Shown: piece after piece, positions 15,571-24,197 of the stretch | How the letters are laid out: each line of letters opens with the position of its first letter | Numbering within the stretch: position 1 is the first letter of the stretch | DNA from: Bacteroidales bacterium | GTDB lineage: Bacteria; Bacteroidota; Bacteroidia; Bacteroidales; ML635J-15 | Direction of reading: 5' to 3' | DNA: 42,547 bases | NCBI GenBank assembly: GCA_017645925.1 | Contig: JAGCNN010000110.1 | Location: 1 to 42,547 of the forward strand | The notes under the pieces: generated by a model | Database searches by the model: none | Told to the model about the DNA's origin: nothing | Seen by the model: only the letters and a program-made list of their open reading frames with translations | Made by a program: the position numbers and the translations under genes

Positions 15571-16977
15571 ATGAAAAATTTGATTCAACAGGCAATAGTA
15601 ATTGCTAGCATATTCTGTATTTCAGGAATACAATTGTACGCACTGGAAGCAAAAACAGTACAAAAGACAAAAGAATTAAAATCTTCACTGTTTGTTTCGG
15701 ATCCAAACAAACCGGACAGAATAACTGTTTCGTTAGATTTAACTTTAAACGAAGTAATTCTGTCCGAAGAAGACCTTTACAATATGATTACATCTACATA
15801 CGCTTATATATCTTCCATAAAAGAAGATAGTAATCTTAAAATATCATTTAATGACAGCGAGTTGGAAAAATACGATTCAACTGTTTTTCAAAATGCGAAA
15901 TTTGCACTAACAATCTACGATGCCAAAGGCAATGAAATATTTATAGGCGACGAAATATCGTCTGTTATTCCATTACATACTCGCATTTGGGTTAATCGTG
16001 CAAATAGGGAATTCATAATATCTGAATATGAAGACGATTCAATAATCGGCGAACTGTACGACAAAGCATACTCCGTCCGCATAGATATGCTGCCCAACCA
16101 TTTGCCGTGGATAAACGATACTCTGGAAAGCATTGAACGACTTGTAGCGAAAGCAGGAAAACTGAATTGTTATGGCAAGATTGACGATTCGGACATCGTA
16201 TTCGCCAAAGATTTCTTATTGGCTCCCAACAGTTTGCCTGACGGGTTGTATAATTCCGACTACAACGTATGCGTAGATGAATGGTGCGGGAAAAACAGTT
16301 CTCTATATTTCTATAGAAATGCCAACATGGAATACATTTACAAAAATGATAACGAACACATTTCAAGTCACGTAATCAAAGAAATAGAAAAAACACAAGG
16401 TGCGAAATTATTCAACATTTTCGACATTGCCTCCATCTTACATAAATTCCAAGAATTAAACGAACAACAGTCCAACAGGGAAACTTTCATTACCAAACTC
16501 TGTACAACAATGCCAACATACGAACAATATATCAGGCTATTCAAAGTTATTCAATCATGGAAAGATAATCAGATAAATGCAATTCGGGTGCTACAAAAAG
16601 CCGATCAGGAAGGAAACGCTGACGCACAGCTATACATGGGAATGTTTGCAGAATGTAATTTCTATAATTACGAAGACAATCAAATCTTCTATTCTGATGA
16701 TGACTTCAATAGTGATTATAATTTTTTAAGTCCACTCCACTGGTACACCAAGTCAGCTATAAATGGCAACAAAAAAGCAAAAGAAGCCATCAGTCTTTAT
16801 TTGGAAAGCAATCAATCTAAAAATGACGAATGGTACTATTATACAGGAACCACCAACGATTCTAATGCCCTTATACAGGAGGAACTTAAGAATTATAAAA
16901 AGCTTTTGGAGCTACAACTAATAGACCAAGAAGAATACGACAAAGTTCATGAGTTACTGAACCAGTACAAGAAATAA
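15571..16977 (+). CDS. Exported Sel1-repeat-like protein, paralogue B
   Basis: 468 residues with an N-terminal signal (AIVIASIFCISGIQLYALEA). It shares with the previous gene a beta-rich N-terminal half, an internal acidic SIERLVAKAGKL-type helix and a C-terminal repeat pair, VLQKADQEGNADAQLYMGMF and PLHWYTKSAINGNKKAKEAI, the Sel1-like signature. It probably arose by tandem duplication followed by strong divergence. It ends 13 bases before the convergent dehydrogenase; no clear terminator is seen between them. Function unknown. Confidence 0.7.
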   Translation: MKNLIQQAIVIASIFCISGIQLYALEAKTVQKTKELKSSLFVSDPNKPDRITVSLDLTLNEVILSEEDLYNMITSTYAYISSIKEDSNLKISFNDSELEKYDSTVFQNAKFALTIYDAKGNEIFIGDEISSVIPLHTRIWVNRANREFIISEYEDDSIIGELYDKAYSVRIDMLPNHLPWINDTLESIERLVAKAGKLNCYGKIDDSDIVFAKDFLLAPNSLPDGLYNSDYNVCVDEWCGKNSSLYFYRNANMEYIYKNDNEHISSHVIKEIEKTQGAKLFNIFDIASILHKFQELNEQQSNRETFITKLCTTMPTYEQYIRLFKVIQSWKDNQINAIRVLQKADQEGNADAQLYMGMFAECNFYNYEDNQIFYSDDDFNSDYNFLSPLHWYTKSAINGNKKAKEAISLYLESNQSKNDEWYYYTGTTNDSNALIQEELKNYKKLLELQLIDQEEYDKVHELLNQYKK

Positions 16978-16990
16978 TAAAAACCAACTA

Positions 16991-17932
16991 CTACCCTACT
17001 TTCAATATCTTATCCAACAGCACTTGCGCCAGTTTTACCTTTGATTCCACAGTCCAGCCTGCAATATGCGGCGACATTATAACATTGTCGCACTGCGCAA
17101 GGAAACGGAAATCGGGATTGTCGGACATCTTTTTGGTTGTCTCGAACGAAGTTTCCTCGTACTCAATGACATCCAAACCTGCCGCGACAATCTTCCCCGA
17201 CTGCAATGCCGATACCAACGCCGAAGTCCTAACCACTGGTCCACGCGAGGCATTTAGCAGAACAAATGGATTATTGAACTTTGCAACAAACTCATCGTCA
17301 ACCATATACTTAGTTTCGGCAGTAAGCGGAACATGAAGGCTCAACACATCGGCATTTGCAAAAATATCATCAAGGGAAACCTCATCGGCATAAGCATCGG
17401 AATAGCCAGTCTTATACTTGTCGTAGGCAAGCACCTTGCAGCCAAATCCCGACAATTTACGGGCAAACGACGAACCCATGTTACCATAGCCGATGATTCC
17501 CACCGTGCGGAAACCAAGTTCGCGACCACGATTCATCTCGCGCTTCCACTCGCCTGCCTTTACCTGACGGTCGGCACGATTAAGGTTGTTGAGCAACGAC
17601 AACAACATTCCTACGGTATGCTCGCCAACAGCATCACGGTTACCTTCGGGCGAATTGAGACACAAAATGCCTTTTGTAGCACAATAGTCCACGTCAATGG
17701 TTTCCATTCCTGCTCCAACTCGCGCAACGTAACGCAGATTTTTCGCAGCATCAACAAATTCACGGTCAACGTTTATGCGGCTGCGCAACACTATTCCAAA
17801 GGCATTAGCAACCTGTGCCAGTATTTCACCACGAGTCCATTTAGTAGCATCAACCACATCAAAACCAACCTTATTCAAGCCATCGGTTATTATCGAATGG
17901 ACATCATCAATTATCAGGACAATCCTTTTCAT
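16991..17932 (-). CDS. D-isomer-specific 2-hydroxyacid dehydrogenase (phosphoglycerate-dehydrogenase-like, short form)
   Basis: 313 residues from MKRIVLIIDDVH. The Rossmann motif is GIIGYGNMGSSFARKL near residue 145. The catalytic residues are Arg in NASRGPVVR, Glu in LDVIEYEE and His in SPHIAGWT. There is no C-terminal ACT domain, so it is not a long regulated SerA. The substrate is not determined, although SerA-like activity is plausible. The start at 17932 (or the adjacent ATG at 17935) is chosen over an ATG at 18010 because a TAATTTTG box at 17954-17961 would start transcription inside the longer frame. It is transcribed divergently from mutS. Confidence 0.88.
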   Translation of the reverse strand: MKRIVLIIDDVHSIITDGLNKVGFDVVDATKWTRGEILAQVANAFGIVLRSRINVDREFVDAAKNLRYVARVGAGMETIDVDYCATKGILCLNSPEGNRDAVGEHTVGMLLSLLNNLNRADRQVKAGEWKREMNRGRELGFRTVGIIGYGNMGSSFARKLSGFGCKVLAYDKYKTGYSDAYADEVSLDDIFANADVLSLHVPLTAETKYMVDDEFVAKFNNPFVLLNASRGPVVRTSALVSALQSGKIVAAGLDVIEYEETSFETTKKMSDNPDFRFLAQCDNVIMSPHIAGWTVESKVKLAQVLLDKILKVG

Positions 17933-17953
17933 CATACTAAATTCGCAATGGTA

Positions 17954-17961
17954 CAAAATTA
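17954..17961 (-). promoter_or_regulatory. Promoter -7 box TAATTTTG for the 16991-17932 dehydrogenase
   Basis: Exact TAnnTTTG match on the minus strand, about 20 bases before the start codons at 17932/17935. No good -33 TTTG at the expected distance. Confidence 0.5.
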
Positions 17962-18100
17962 AAGAAAACCAACTTGCATCGTGCATATTTTTTTCAACAA
18001 CAACCCACAATCACACTATGTTCCCAAGCCTAATAATCAACAAGTTTTTACGTTTTTTGCTTTGTTGATAACGTTTTATATAAAGCATGGCTTTTTTCAG

Positions 18101-18108
18101 TAATTTTG
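18101..18108 (+). promoter_or_regulatory. Promoter -7 box TAATTTTG for mutS
   Basis: Exact TAnnTTTG match 15 bases before the ATG at 18123. It lies inside the longer open frame from 18087, arguing for the downstream start. Confidence 0.55.
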
Positions 18109-18122
18109 CCAATCTAAAAATA

Positions 18123-20732
18123 ATGTCTATGGCAAAAAAGGAAACCGAAACACCGCTGATGAAGCAATACTACGAAGTAAAACGCAAGCATCCCGATGCT
18201 ATTTTGCTCTTTCGCGTAGGCGACTTCTACGAAACTTTTGGCGATGACGCAGTTATAGCAAGCAAGATACTCGGAATCACTTTGACTCAACGTGCAGGCT
18301 CACCACTGGCAGGTGTCCCCTATCACGCCATCGACACCTACCTGCCACGACTTGTCCGCGCAGGTCAACGTGTTGCCATCTGCGAGCAACTCGAAGACCC
18401 AAAGACCGCAAAAACCATTGTGAAACGCGGAATAACCGAACTTGTAACGCCGGGCATCACCATGGACGACAATGTGCTGGTGCAAAAGGAAAACAACTTC
18501 CTCGCAAGCATATACTGCGAAAAAAAGAAGTTCGGAATTTCCTTCCTTGACATTTCTACAGGCGAATTTTTGGTTTCGCAAGGCACAAAGGAATACATTG
18601 ACAAACTTATACAGAATTTCAAGCCCAAGGAAGTCATTTTTGAGAAAAATCAAAAATCAGAAATAACAGAAGCTTTCCGCGACCTTCCCGCAACATACGA
18701 CCTCCCCGACTGGATGTTTACCGAAGAAAATGCTTTTGAGAAACTTACAAAGCAGTTTAACACCAAGTCGCTGAAAGGATTCGGGGTTGAATACTTGAAT
18801 GTAGGTGTCATCGCAGCGGGCGCAATAATCGACTACCTTGAATATACCAAGCACGACTGTTGCGAACACATAAAGAACCTAGCCCGCATCGACGAAGAAA
18901 AATATGTATGGCTTGACAAGTTTACAATACGCAACCTTGAACTTTTCGACTCGGCTTACGAAAACGGCAAAAGCCTAATCAATGTCATCGACAGCACACA
19001 GACAGGAATGGGCGGACGTCTGCTAAAACGCTGGCTGTCATTACCTTTGAAAAATGTCAAAGAAATAAACGAAAGGCTCAACATTGTTGAATTCATAATA
19101 AACAACAGCGAGATAAACGACAAAATATCCTCGCAACTATCGCTGGTTGGCGATATTGAACGACTGGCTTCAAAAATCGCCGTAATGCGTGTAACTCCAC
19201 GCGAAATGCTACAGCTAAAATACTCGCTTGACGCTATAGTTCCGATTATTGAGATTTTCAGGGATACGCATGTAGCAGAAATGCGTGTCATTGGAGAAAA
19301 GATGTACGATTGCTGCGAACTACGCGACAAAATTGGCAAGTACATCAATCCCGAATGTCCAAACATGCTATCTAAAGGCAATGTGATAAACAACGGCGTT
19401 GACAGCGAACTCGACGAACTGCGAAACATATCGAAGAACGGCAAGTCCTACCTCGAAGACATTGAACGGCGCGAAAGCGAACGCACAGGAATTGCTTCGT
19501 TAAAGGTAAACTACAACAATGTGTTCGGCTACTATTTCGAGGTGCGCAACACCCACAAGGACAAGGTTCCACCCGAATGGACACGCAAGCAGACATTGGT
19601 AAATGCCGAACGCTACATAAACGAGGAACTAAAGGAATACGAGGAGAAAATTCTCGGTGCCGAAGAAAGGATTTCAGCAATAGAATCACGGCTATTCAAC
19701 GAGCTAATAGCATACGCAACTACGCAAATAGGCATGGTACAAATAAATGCAGGGCTTATCGCTCGCATCGACTGCCTGATGGCATTTGCAAAGGATGCCG
19801 TTCAAAACAACTACTGCCGTCCGGAAGTAAACGAAAGCAACATCATCGACATCAAGGAAGGACGCCATCCTGTAATTGAAAAGCAGCTAAAGTTCGGAGA
19901 ATCATACATTTCAAACAATGTATTCCTTGACGACAAAACCCAGCAGATAATGATGATTACCGGACCGAATATGTCGGGTAAATCTGCCCTGCTGCGTCAG
20001 ACAGCACTAATATGCATTATGGCACAGATTGGCAGCTACGTGCCTGCTCAGGAAGCATCGCTAGGCATTGTAGATAAGATTTTCACCCGCGTTGGGGCTT
20101 CCGACAACATTTCCATGGGCGAATCAACATTCATGGTCGAAATGACCGAGGCTGCCAGCATAATGAACAACCTGTCCGACCACAGCCTAATTCTACTCGA
20201 TGAACTTGGTCGTGGCACCAGTACCTACGACGGCATTTCAATTGCCTGGGCTATAGCCGAATATATTCACGAACATTCAAAGGCAAAAACCTTGTTTGCA
20301 ACCCATTACCACGAGCTTAACGAAATGGAAAAGGATTTCAAGCGAATCAAAAACTACAATGTTTCGGTGCAGGAATCGGGCAACAAGGTGATTTTCCTAC
20401 GCAAACTACAGCCAGGCGGAAGCGAACACAGCTTTGGAATCCACGTTGCAAAGATGGCAGGAATGCCCAAGTCAATAGTCTATCGTGCAAACAAGATTCT
20501 GGAACAGCTTGAGTCGGCAGGAAGCGATGTGAACGGAAGCGTAAATGTCGGCAAACCAGTGGATACAATAGCACAGAACCGCGATGGATACCAGCTCAGT
20601 TTCTTCCAGTTGGACGACCCTGTACTTTCGCAAATCAAGAAGGAACTTATGAACCTCGACATCGACCGCCTAAGTCCACTCGAAGCACTCAACAAGCTGA
20701 ACGACATAAAGAAACTGGCTGGAGCGAAATAA
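18123..20732 (+). CDS. mutS: DNA mismatch repair protein MutS
   Basis: 869 residues, the usual MutS1 length. The mismatch-reading Phe-x-Glu motif is in [14 protein letters not shown] near residue 37. The C-terminal ATPase has Walker [14 protein letters not shown], signature [13 protein letters not shown], Walker [17 protein letters not shown] and [10 protein letters not shown]. Connector, core and clamp domains lie between. The start at 18123 ([11 protein letters not shown]; an ATG two codons later is also possible) is chosen because of the TAATTTTG box at 18101. MutS recognises mispairs and recruits MutL. The MBOAT gene starts only six bases after the stop, so mutS heads an operon with two envelope acylation genes, an unexpected pairing. 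Confidence 0.97.
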   Translation: MSMAKKETETPLMKQYYEVKRKHPDAILLFRVGDFYETFGDDAVIASKILGITLTQRAGSPLAGVPYHAIDTYLPRLVRAGQRVAICEQLEDPKTAKTIVKRGITELVTPGITMDDNVLVQKENNFLASIYCEKKKFGISFLDISTGEFLVSQGTKEYIDKLIQNFKPKEVIFEKNQKSEITEAFRDLPATYDLPDWMFTEENAFEKLTKQFNTKSLKGFGVEYLNVGVIAAGAIIDYLEYTKHDCCEHIKNLARIDEEKYVWLDKFTIRNLELFDSAYENGKSLINVIDSTQTGMGGRLLKRWLSLPLKNVKEINERLNIVEFIINNSEINDKISSQLSLVGDIERLASKIAVMRVTPREMLQLKYSLDAIVPIIEIFRDTHVAEMRVIGEKMYDCCELRDKIGKYINPECPNMLSKGNVINNGVDSELDELRNISKNGKSYLEDIERRESERTGIASLKVNYNNVFGYYFEVRNTHKDKVPPEWTRKQTLVNAERYINEELKEYEEKILGAEERISAIESRLFNELIAYATTQIGMVQINAGLIARIDCLMAFAKDAVQNNYCRPEVNESNIIDIKEGRHPVIEKQLKFGESYISNNVFLDDKTQQIMMITGPNMSGKSALLRQTALICIMAQIGSYVPAQEASLGIVDKIFTRVGASDNISMGESTFMVEMTEAASIMNNLSDHSLILLDELGRGTSTYDGISIAWAIAEYIHEHSKAKTLFATHYHELNEMEKDFKRIKNYNVSVQESGNKVIFLRKLQPGGSEHSFGIHVAKMAGMPKSIVYRANKILEQLESAGSDVNGSVNVGKPVDTIAQNRDGYQLSFFQLDDPVLSQIKKELMNLDIDRLSPLEALNKLNDIKKLAGAK

Positions 20733-20738
20733 GTCATT

Positions 20739-22202
20739 ATGCTTTTCAACTCTATTGAATTTGCCATTTTCCTGCCAATAACCTTCATCCTCTATTGGCT
20801 TGTATTCAACAGGAACCTGAAATTGCAAAACGCATTCATCGTTGCAGTTTCGTACCTTTTCTACGGTTGGTGGGACTGGCGTTTTCTTATACTAATCGCA
20901 TTTACAACATTTTGCAGTTACACAAGCGGACTCCTCATTGACAAGGCAAACCGAAAATCACAAAGCAAGAAGGCAAAAATCATATCTGCCGCCAACATAA
21001 CGATTAACCTGCTGATATTAGGCGTTTTCAAGTATTACAACTTTTTCGTATCAAGCCTCGCCGATGCCTTTTCCGCATTTGGAATAACATTGGGAACCAC
21101 CACGTTAAACATCATTCTGCCGGTCGGAATAAGTTTCTACACATTTCAGGCATTAAGCTATTCCATTGATGTTTACCGCCGCAAGATAGAAGCATCGCAC
21201 GACATAATCGCATTTTTTGCCTTCGTAAGTTTCTTTCCGCAACTCGTTGCAGGTCCTATCGAACGAGCCACCAACCTCCTACCGCAATTCACACAGAAAC
21301 GCAGTTTCGACTACAGCACTGCCGTTGACGGATGCCGACAGATTCTGTGGGGACTTTTCAAGAAGATAGTCGTGGCAGACAACTGCGCAACGACATGCAA
21401 CCAGATTTTCGCCACCTACGCCGACCAGCCGGCAAGTATGCTAATGGTCGGTGCTCTGCTTTTCACATTCCAGATATACGGCGACTTTTCGGGCTATTCC
21501 GACATCGCCATTGGTACAGCCAAATTGTTCGGTATAAAGCTGATGCGCAACTTCAACATTCCGTATTTCAGCCGCGACATAGCCGAATTCTGGCGCAGAT
21601 GGCATATCTCACTAACAACTTGGTTCCGCGACTACATCTACATTCCCCTTGGCGGAAGCCGTGTCTCAAAGGCAAAAGTTGTGCGCAACACCTTGATAAT
21701 TTTCCTGTTAAGCGGACTTTGGCACGGTGCGAACTGGACTTTTGTCGTTTGGGGCGCATACCACGCACTGCTATTCCTACCGCTTATATTGTTGGGAAAA
21801 AATCGGAAATACACAAGCACCATCGCCGAAGGCAAGCATTTTCCTAGCATAAAGGAATTTGCAATGATGCTGACAACTTTCCTGCTTGTGGTAGTCGGCT
21901 GGATTTTCTTCAGGGCGGAAACCATTGGCGATGCGTGGCACTATATCTGCAGGCTTTGCAGTTTGAACATCTTCAAGGCTTCTTACCTGTTCTTTACTTC
22001 TACAAAAAATTTCGCAGGCGTTTTCGTCATCGTAATGCTTGCAATAGAATGGTGGCAACGCAGCAAGGAACACGGACTTGGCGAATTGCAAACATCGCTT
22101 AAACGACCTATTTTCAGATACCTTTTATATTTCTTCCTATTCTTCTCAATCCTTGCATTCCAACCAATTGACACAACCAAATTCCTGTACTTCCAATTCT
22201 AA
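20739..22202 (+). CDS. MBOAT-family O-acyltransferase (AlgI/DltB-like)
   Basis: 487 residues, polytopic, beginning MLFNSIEFAIFLPITFILYW as AlgI-type MBOATs do, then SYLFYGWWDWRFL. The conserved core includes LPVGISFYTFQALSYSIDVYR, FFPQLVAGPIERA, FSGYSDIAIGTAKLFG and FWRRWHISLTTWFRDYIYIPLGG. The invariant catalytic His is in LSGLWHGANWTF. It moves acyl groups, typically acetyl, across the inner membrane onto an extracytoplasmic polysaccharide. The SGNH-like gene directly downstream (2-base gap) is the expected partner that completes transfer. The acceptor glycan is unknown. Confidence 0.92.
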   Translation: MLFNSIEFAIFLPITFILYWLVFNRNLKLQNAFIVAVSYLFYGWWDWRFLILIAFTTFCSYTSGLLIDKANRKSQSKKAKIISAANITINLLILGVFKYYNFFVSSLADAFSAFGITLGTTTLNIILPVGISFYTFQALSYSIDVYRRKIEASHDIIAFFAFVSFFPQLVAGPIERATNLLPQFTQKRSFDYSTAVDGCRQILWGLFKKIVVADNCATTCNQIFATYADQPASMLMVGALLFTFQIYGDFSGYSDIAIGTAKLFGIKLMRNFNIPYFSRDIAEFWRRWHISLTTWFRDYIYIPLGGSRVSKAKVVRNTLIIFLLSGLWHGANWTFVVWGAYHALLFLPLILLGKNRKYTSTIAEGKHFPSIKEFAMMLTTFLLVVVGWIFFRAETIGDAWHYICRLCSLNIFKASYLFFTSTKNFAGVFVIVMLAIEWWQRSKEHGLGELQTSLKRPIFRYLLYFFLFFSILAFQPIDTTKFLYFQF

Positions 22203-22204
22203 GC

Positions 22205-23170
22205 ATGAGAAAGTTCCTGACAAAGACGATATTAACATTAGTACTGCTAACAATATTGTACATTCCTACATATTGCGTTATGTTTATGCTAATGGATGCG
22301 ATAAAGGAGCCGCCACCAGAATCCATCAGAACTACAGAAATAAAATTCAACGAGATTGACGAATACAAGGACATTGACATTCTGTTTGTTGGCAGCAGCC
22401 ATTCGTCCAGATCATTCGACCCAAGAATATTTTCCCAGCACAACATGAAGACTTTCAATATCGGAACAAGCTCGCAAACCTGTATGCAGTCGTGGTTTAT
22501 AATTGACAGGTATATCGACTCCCTTAATCCCAAATGCGTCATCATCGACTTGTATCCCGACCTTATGAATACCTACGGCGAAGAATCGGCAATCGACTTT
22601 ATAACCTCCGACTTCGACCACGACCTCGCAGTTTGGGAATGGACAAAACTAAAAATGGCAGTGTGTACGAAAAACACAAACGTAATCAACAAATTGATAT
22701 ACAGGGCTTTCAGACGCTACATACTTCACCACCAAAACCCAAGACAAACTTTTACAGGAAACGAAATTACTATTTGCCAAGACAAATACATAAGGAGTGG
22801 ATTTGTGGAGAAAAGCATGGAATATTATGACTTGAAACCTGACTATAGGATAGATACGACATGCAGATGCAACGCAATGCAATTGATGTTCCTAAACAAA
22901 ACCGTGAAGCTCCTGAAAATGCGCGGCATAAACTATCTACTTGTTGAAGCTCCTGTACCATCAGTGCTATACAAGTCATATGATAACCACGACCAATACT
23001 CCGCAAAGATTTCTGAATACGGCACTTTCATAGATTACAACACTCGACTAACGCTCAACGATTCGCTTGACTTCTGCGATTCCCACCACATGAACCAGAA
23101 TGGTGTTGTAAAATATGATTCCTTGCTAATAAATGACTTGTACGAAATGGATTATATCAAACGGAAGTAA
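22205..23170 (+). CDS. SGNH-like membrane-anchored protein, partner of the MBOAT transferase
   Basis: 321 residues with one N-terminal membrane segment (ILTLVLLTILYIPTYCVMFML). DILFVGSSHSSRSFDP near residue 61 gives a candidate nucleophile serine; FNIGTSSQ, VIIDLYPD and the C-terminal CDSHHMNQNG (Asp and His of block V) complete an SGNH/AlgX-N-like fold. Proteins of this type take acyl groups handed over by an MBOAT enzyme and put them on a surface glycan, or remove them. The start follows the MBOAT stop by two bases, so the genes are coupled. The assignment rests on motif layout and context. Confidence 0.75.
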   Translation: MRKFLTKTILTLVLLTILYIPTYCVMFMLMDAIKEPPPESIRTTEIKFNEIDEYKDIDILFVGSSHSSRSFDPRIFSQHNMKTFNIGTSSQTCMQSWFIIDRYIDSLNPKCVIIDLYPDLMNTYGEESAIDFITSDFDHDLAVWEWTKLKMAVCTKNTNVINKLIYRAFRRYILHHQNPRQTFTGNEITICQDKYIRSGFVEKSMEYYDLKPDYRIDTTCRCNAMQLMFLNKTVKLLKMRGINYLLVEAPVPSVLYKSYDNHDQYSAKISEYGTFIDYNTRLTLNDSLDFCDSHHMNQNGVVKYDSLLINDLYEMDYIKRK

Positions 23171-23177
23171 CAGCCAC

Positions 23178-24050
23178 CTACCTCAGTCGCAACCTCTTGC
23201 CTACGCTAAGAATTGAAGTCTCCTTTATTCCGTTGAGGTCGCAAATCTGCTTTACCGAAACGTGATACTTACGAGCAATGGCGTAAAGCGTATCGCCGGA
23301 CTTAACAACATGGTATTCAGAATTATCCACATACTTCATATAATCAAAATTGCCGGGATAAATCGGTATTTTCTCAGCAACCAAAACACCGGTCTGTACA
23401 TTGAAAACCAGTTCGGGGTCAAAGGCATTGTCCTTCAGTCGAGTCTCAAAATGCAGATGAGTGCCATTTGCACGTCCAGTACTTCCACCCAGACCAACAC
23501 ATTCGCCAGCTTTTATCTTCTGATTTACAGAACATTTCACTGCGCTAAGGTGTGCATACAAAGTTTCCAATCCGTTGTAGTGCCTTATAACCACAACGTT
23601 TCCATATCCCGAATTGTTCCATCCTGCAAAACGCACCACACCATCAAAGGCAGCAACAACAGTATCGCCATCACTCAGCTCAATGTCAACCCCAGTATGC
23701 ATCTTGCCGCTACGCATTCCGAATCGGGAATATATTTTTCCATAAACCGGAAAATTGTAGTTGTTGATGTCGCCGCCAAAATCAATGATACATGTATCTT
23801 TAGTGCGGGCATAGTCTGGCTTTTGGGCATATACGGAATTGGTAATCCAGTTTTGTGCAGTAATGCTTGAAGAATCAACCTTAGGCGAAACAACAGCGGA
23901 TGGCTGAATATCAACGTATTGCCATGTCTTATCGTTATATAGTATTACAGTAAGATTTCCTCGTGAAATGGTATCGACAGGCGTTTTTCCCTGAGCAAAC
24001 GAAAACTGCCAGACAATGGCAATCACAGCAATAAGTATCATTCTTTTCAT
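23178..24050 (-). CDS. M23 metallopeptidase with C-terminal LysM domain
   Basis: 290 residues. The signal peptide MKRMILIAVIAIVWQFSFAQ ends at the AQ junction. A short SH3-like TVILYNDKTWQYV strand follows. The M23 (LytM) domain has MHTGVDIELSDGDTV (HxxxD zinc ligands), then HYNGLETLYAHLSAVKC and THLHFETR (HxH). The last ~45 residues, YHVVKSGDTLYAIARKYHV, are a LysM peptidoglycan-binding module. It is probably a periplasmic endopeptidase that cuts peptidoglycan cross-links. The start at 24050 is used rather than 24098 because the signal peptide begins there and a TAACTTTG box lies just upstream. It converges with the SGNH gene, seven bases apart. Confidence 0.92.
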   Translation of the reverse strand: MKRMILIAVIAIVWQFSFAQGKTPVDTISRGNLTVILYNDKTWQYVDIQPSAVVSPKVDSSSITAQNWITNSVYAQKPDYARTKDTCIIDFGGDINNYNFPVYGKIYSRFGMRSGKMHTGVDIELSDGDTVVAAFDGVVRFAGWNNSGYGNVVVIRHYNGLETLYAHLSAVKCSVNQKIKAGECVGLGGSTGRANGTHLHFETRLKDNAFDPELVFNVQTGVLVAEKIPIYPGNFDYMKYVDNSEYHVVKSGDTLYAIARKYHVSVKQICDLNGIKETSILSVGKRLRLR

Positions 24051-24055
24051 GTTGA

Positions 24056-24063
24056 CAAAGTTA
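24056..24063 (-). promoter_or_regulatory. Promoter -7 box TAACTTTG for the M23 peptidase
   Basis: Exact TAnnTTTG match on the minus strand immediately upstream of the ATG at 24050, with a TTTC 18 bases further up as a possible -33. The very short distance suggests an almost leaderless transcript. Confidence 0.5.
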
Positions 24064-24134
24064 TTGTTTTTTGTTGATGGGGAAAGTTTTGAACGCAAAA
24101 AAAAATGCTAACAAATTGTAAAATCTCAGCAAAT

Positions 24135-24171
24135 AAAAAAGCCGTTATGCCCAAAAGTTCAGCATAACGGC
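24135..24171 (-). terminator. Intrinsic terminator of the NfnAB-like gene
   Basis: On the minus strand GCCGTTATGC (24171-24162) and GCATAACGGC (24150-24141) form a perfect 10-bp stem followed by six T. It lies 27 bases past the stop of the oxidoreductase gene. Confidence 0.9.
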
Positions 24172-24197
24172 AATACGATTATTATAACAAATATAAA

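Noticed and set aside
17933..18010. Upstream start for the 16991 dehydrogenase
   Set aside because: Residues before MKRIVLI do not fit the fold, and the TAATTTTG box lies inside.
18036..18069. ATCAACAA/TTGTTGAT inverted repeat between the dehydrogenase and mutS
   Set aside because: 8-bp arms in T-rich DNA; could be an operator, but there is no supporting second copy or partner regulator.
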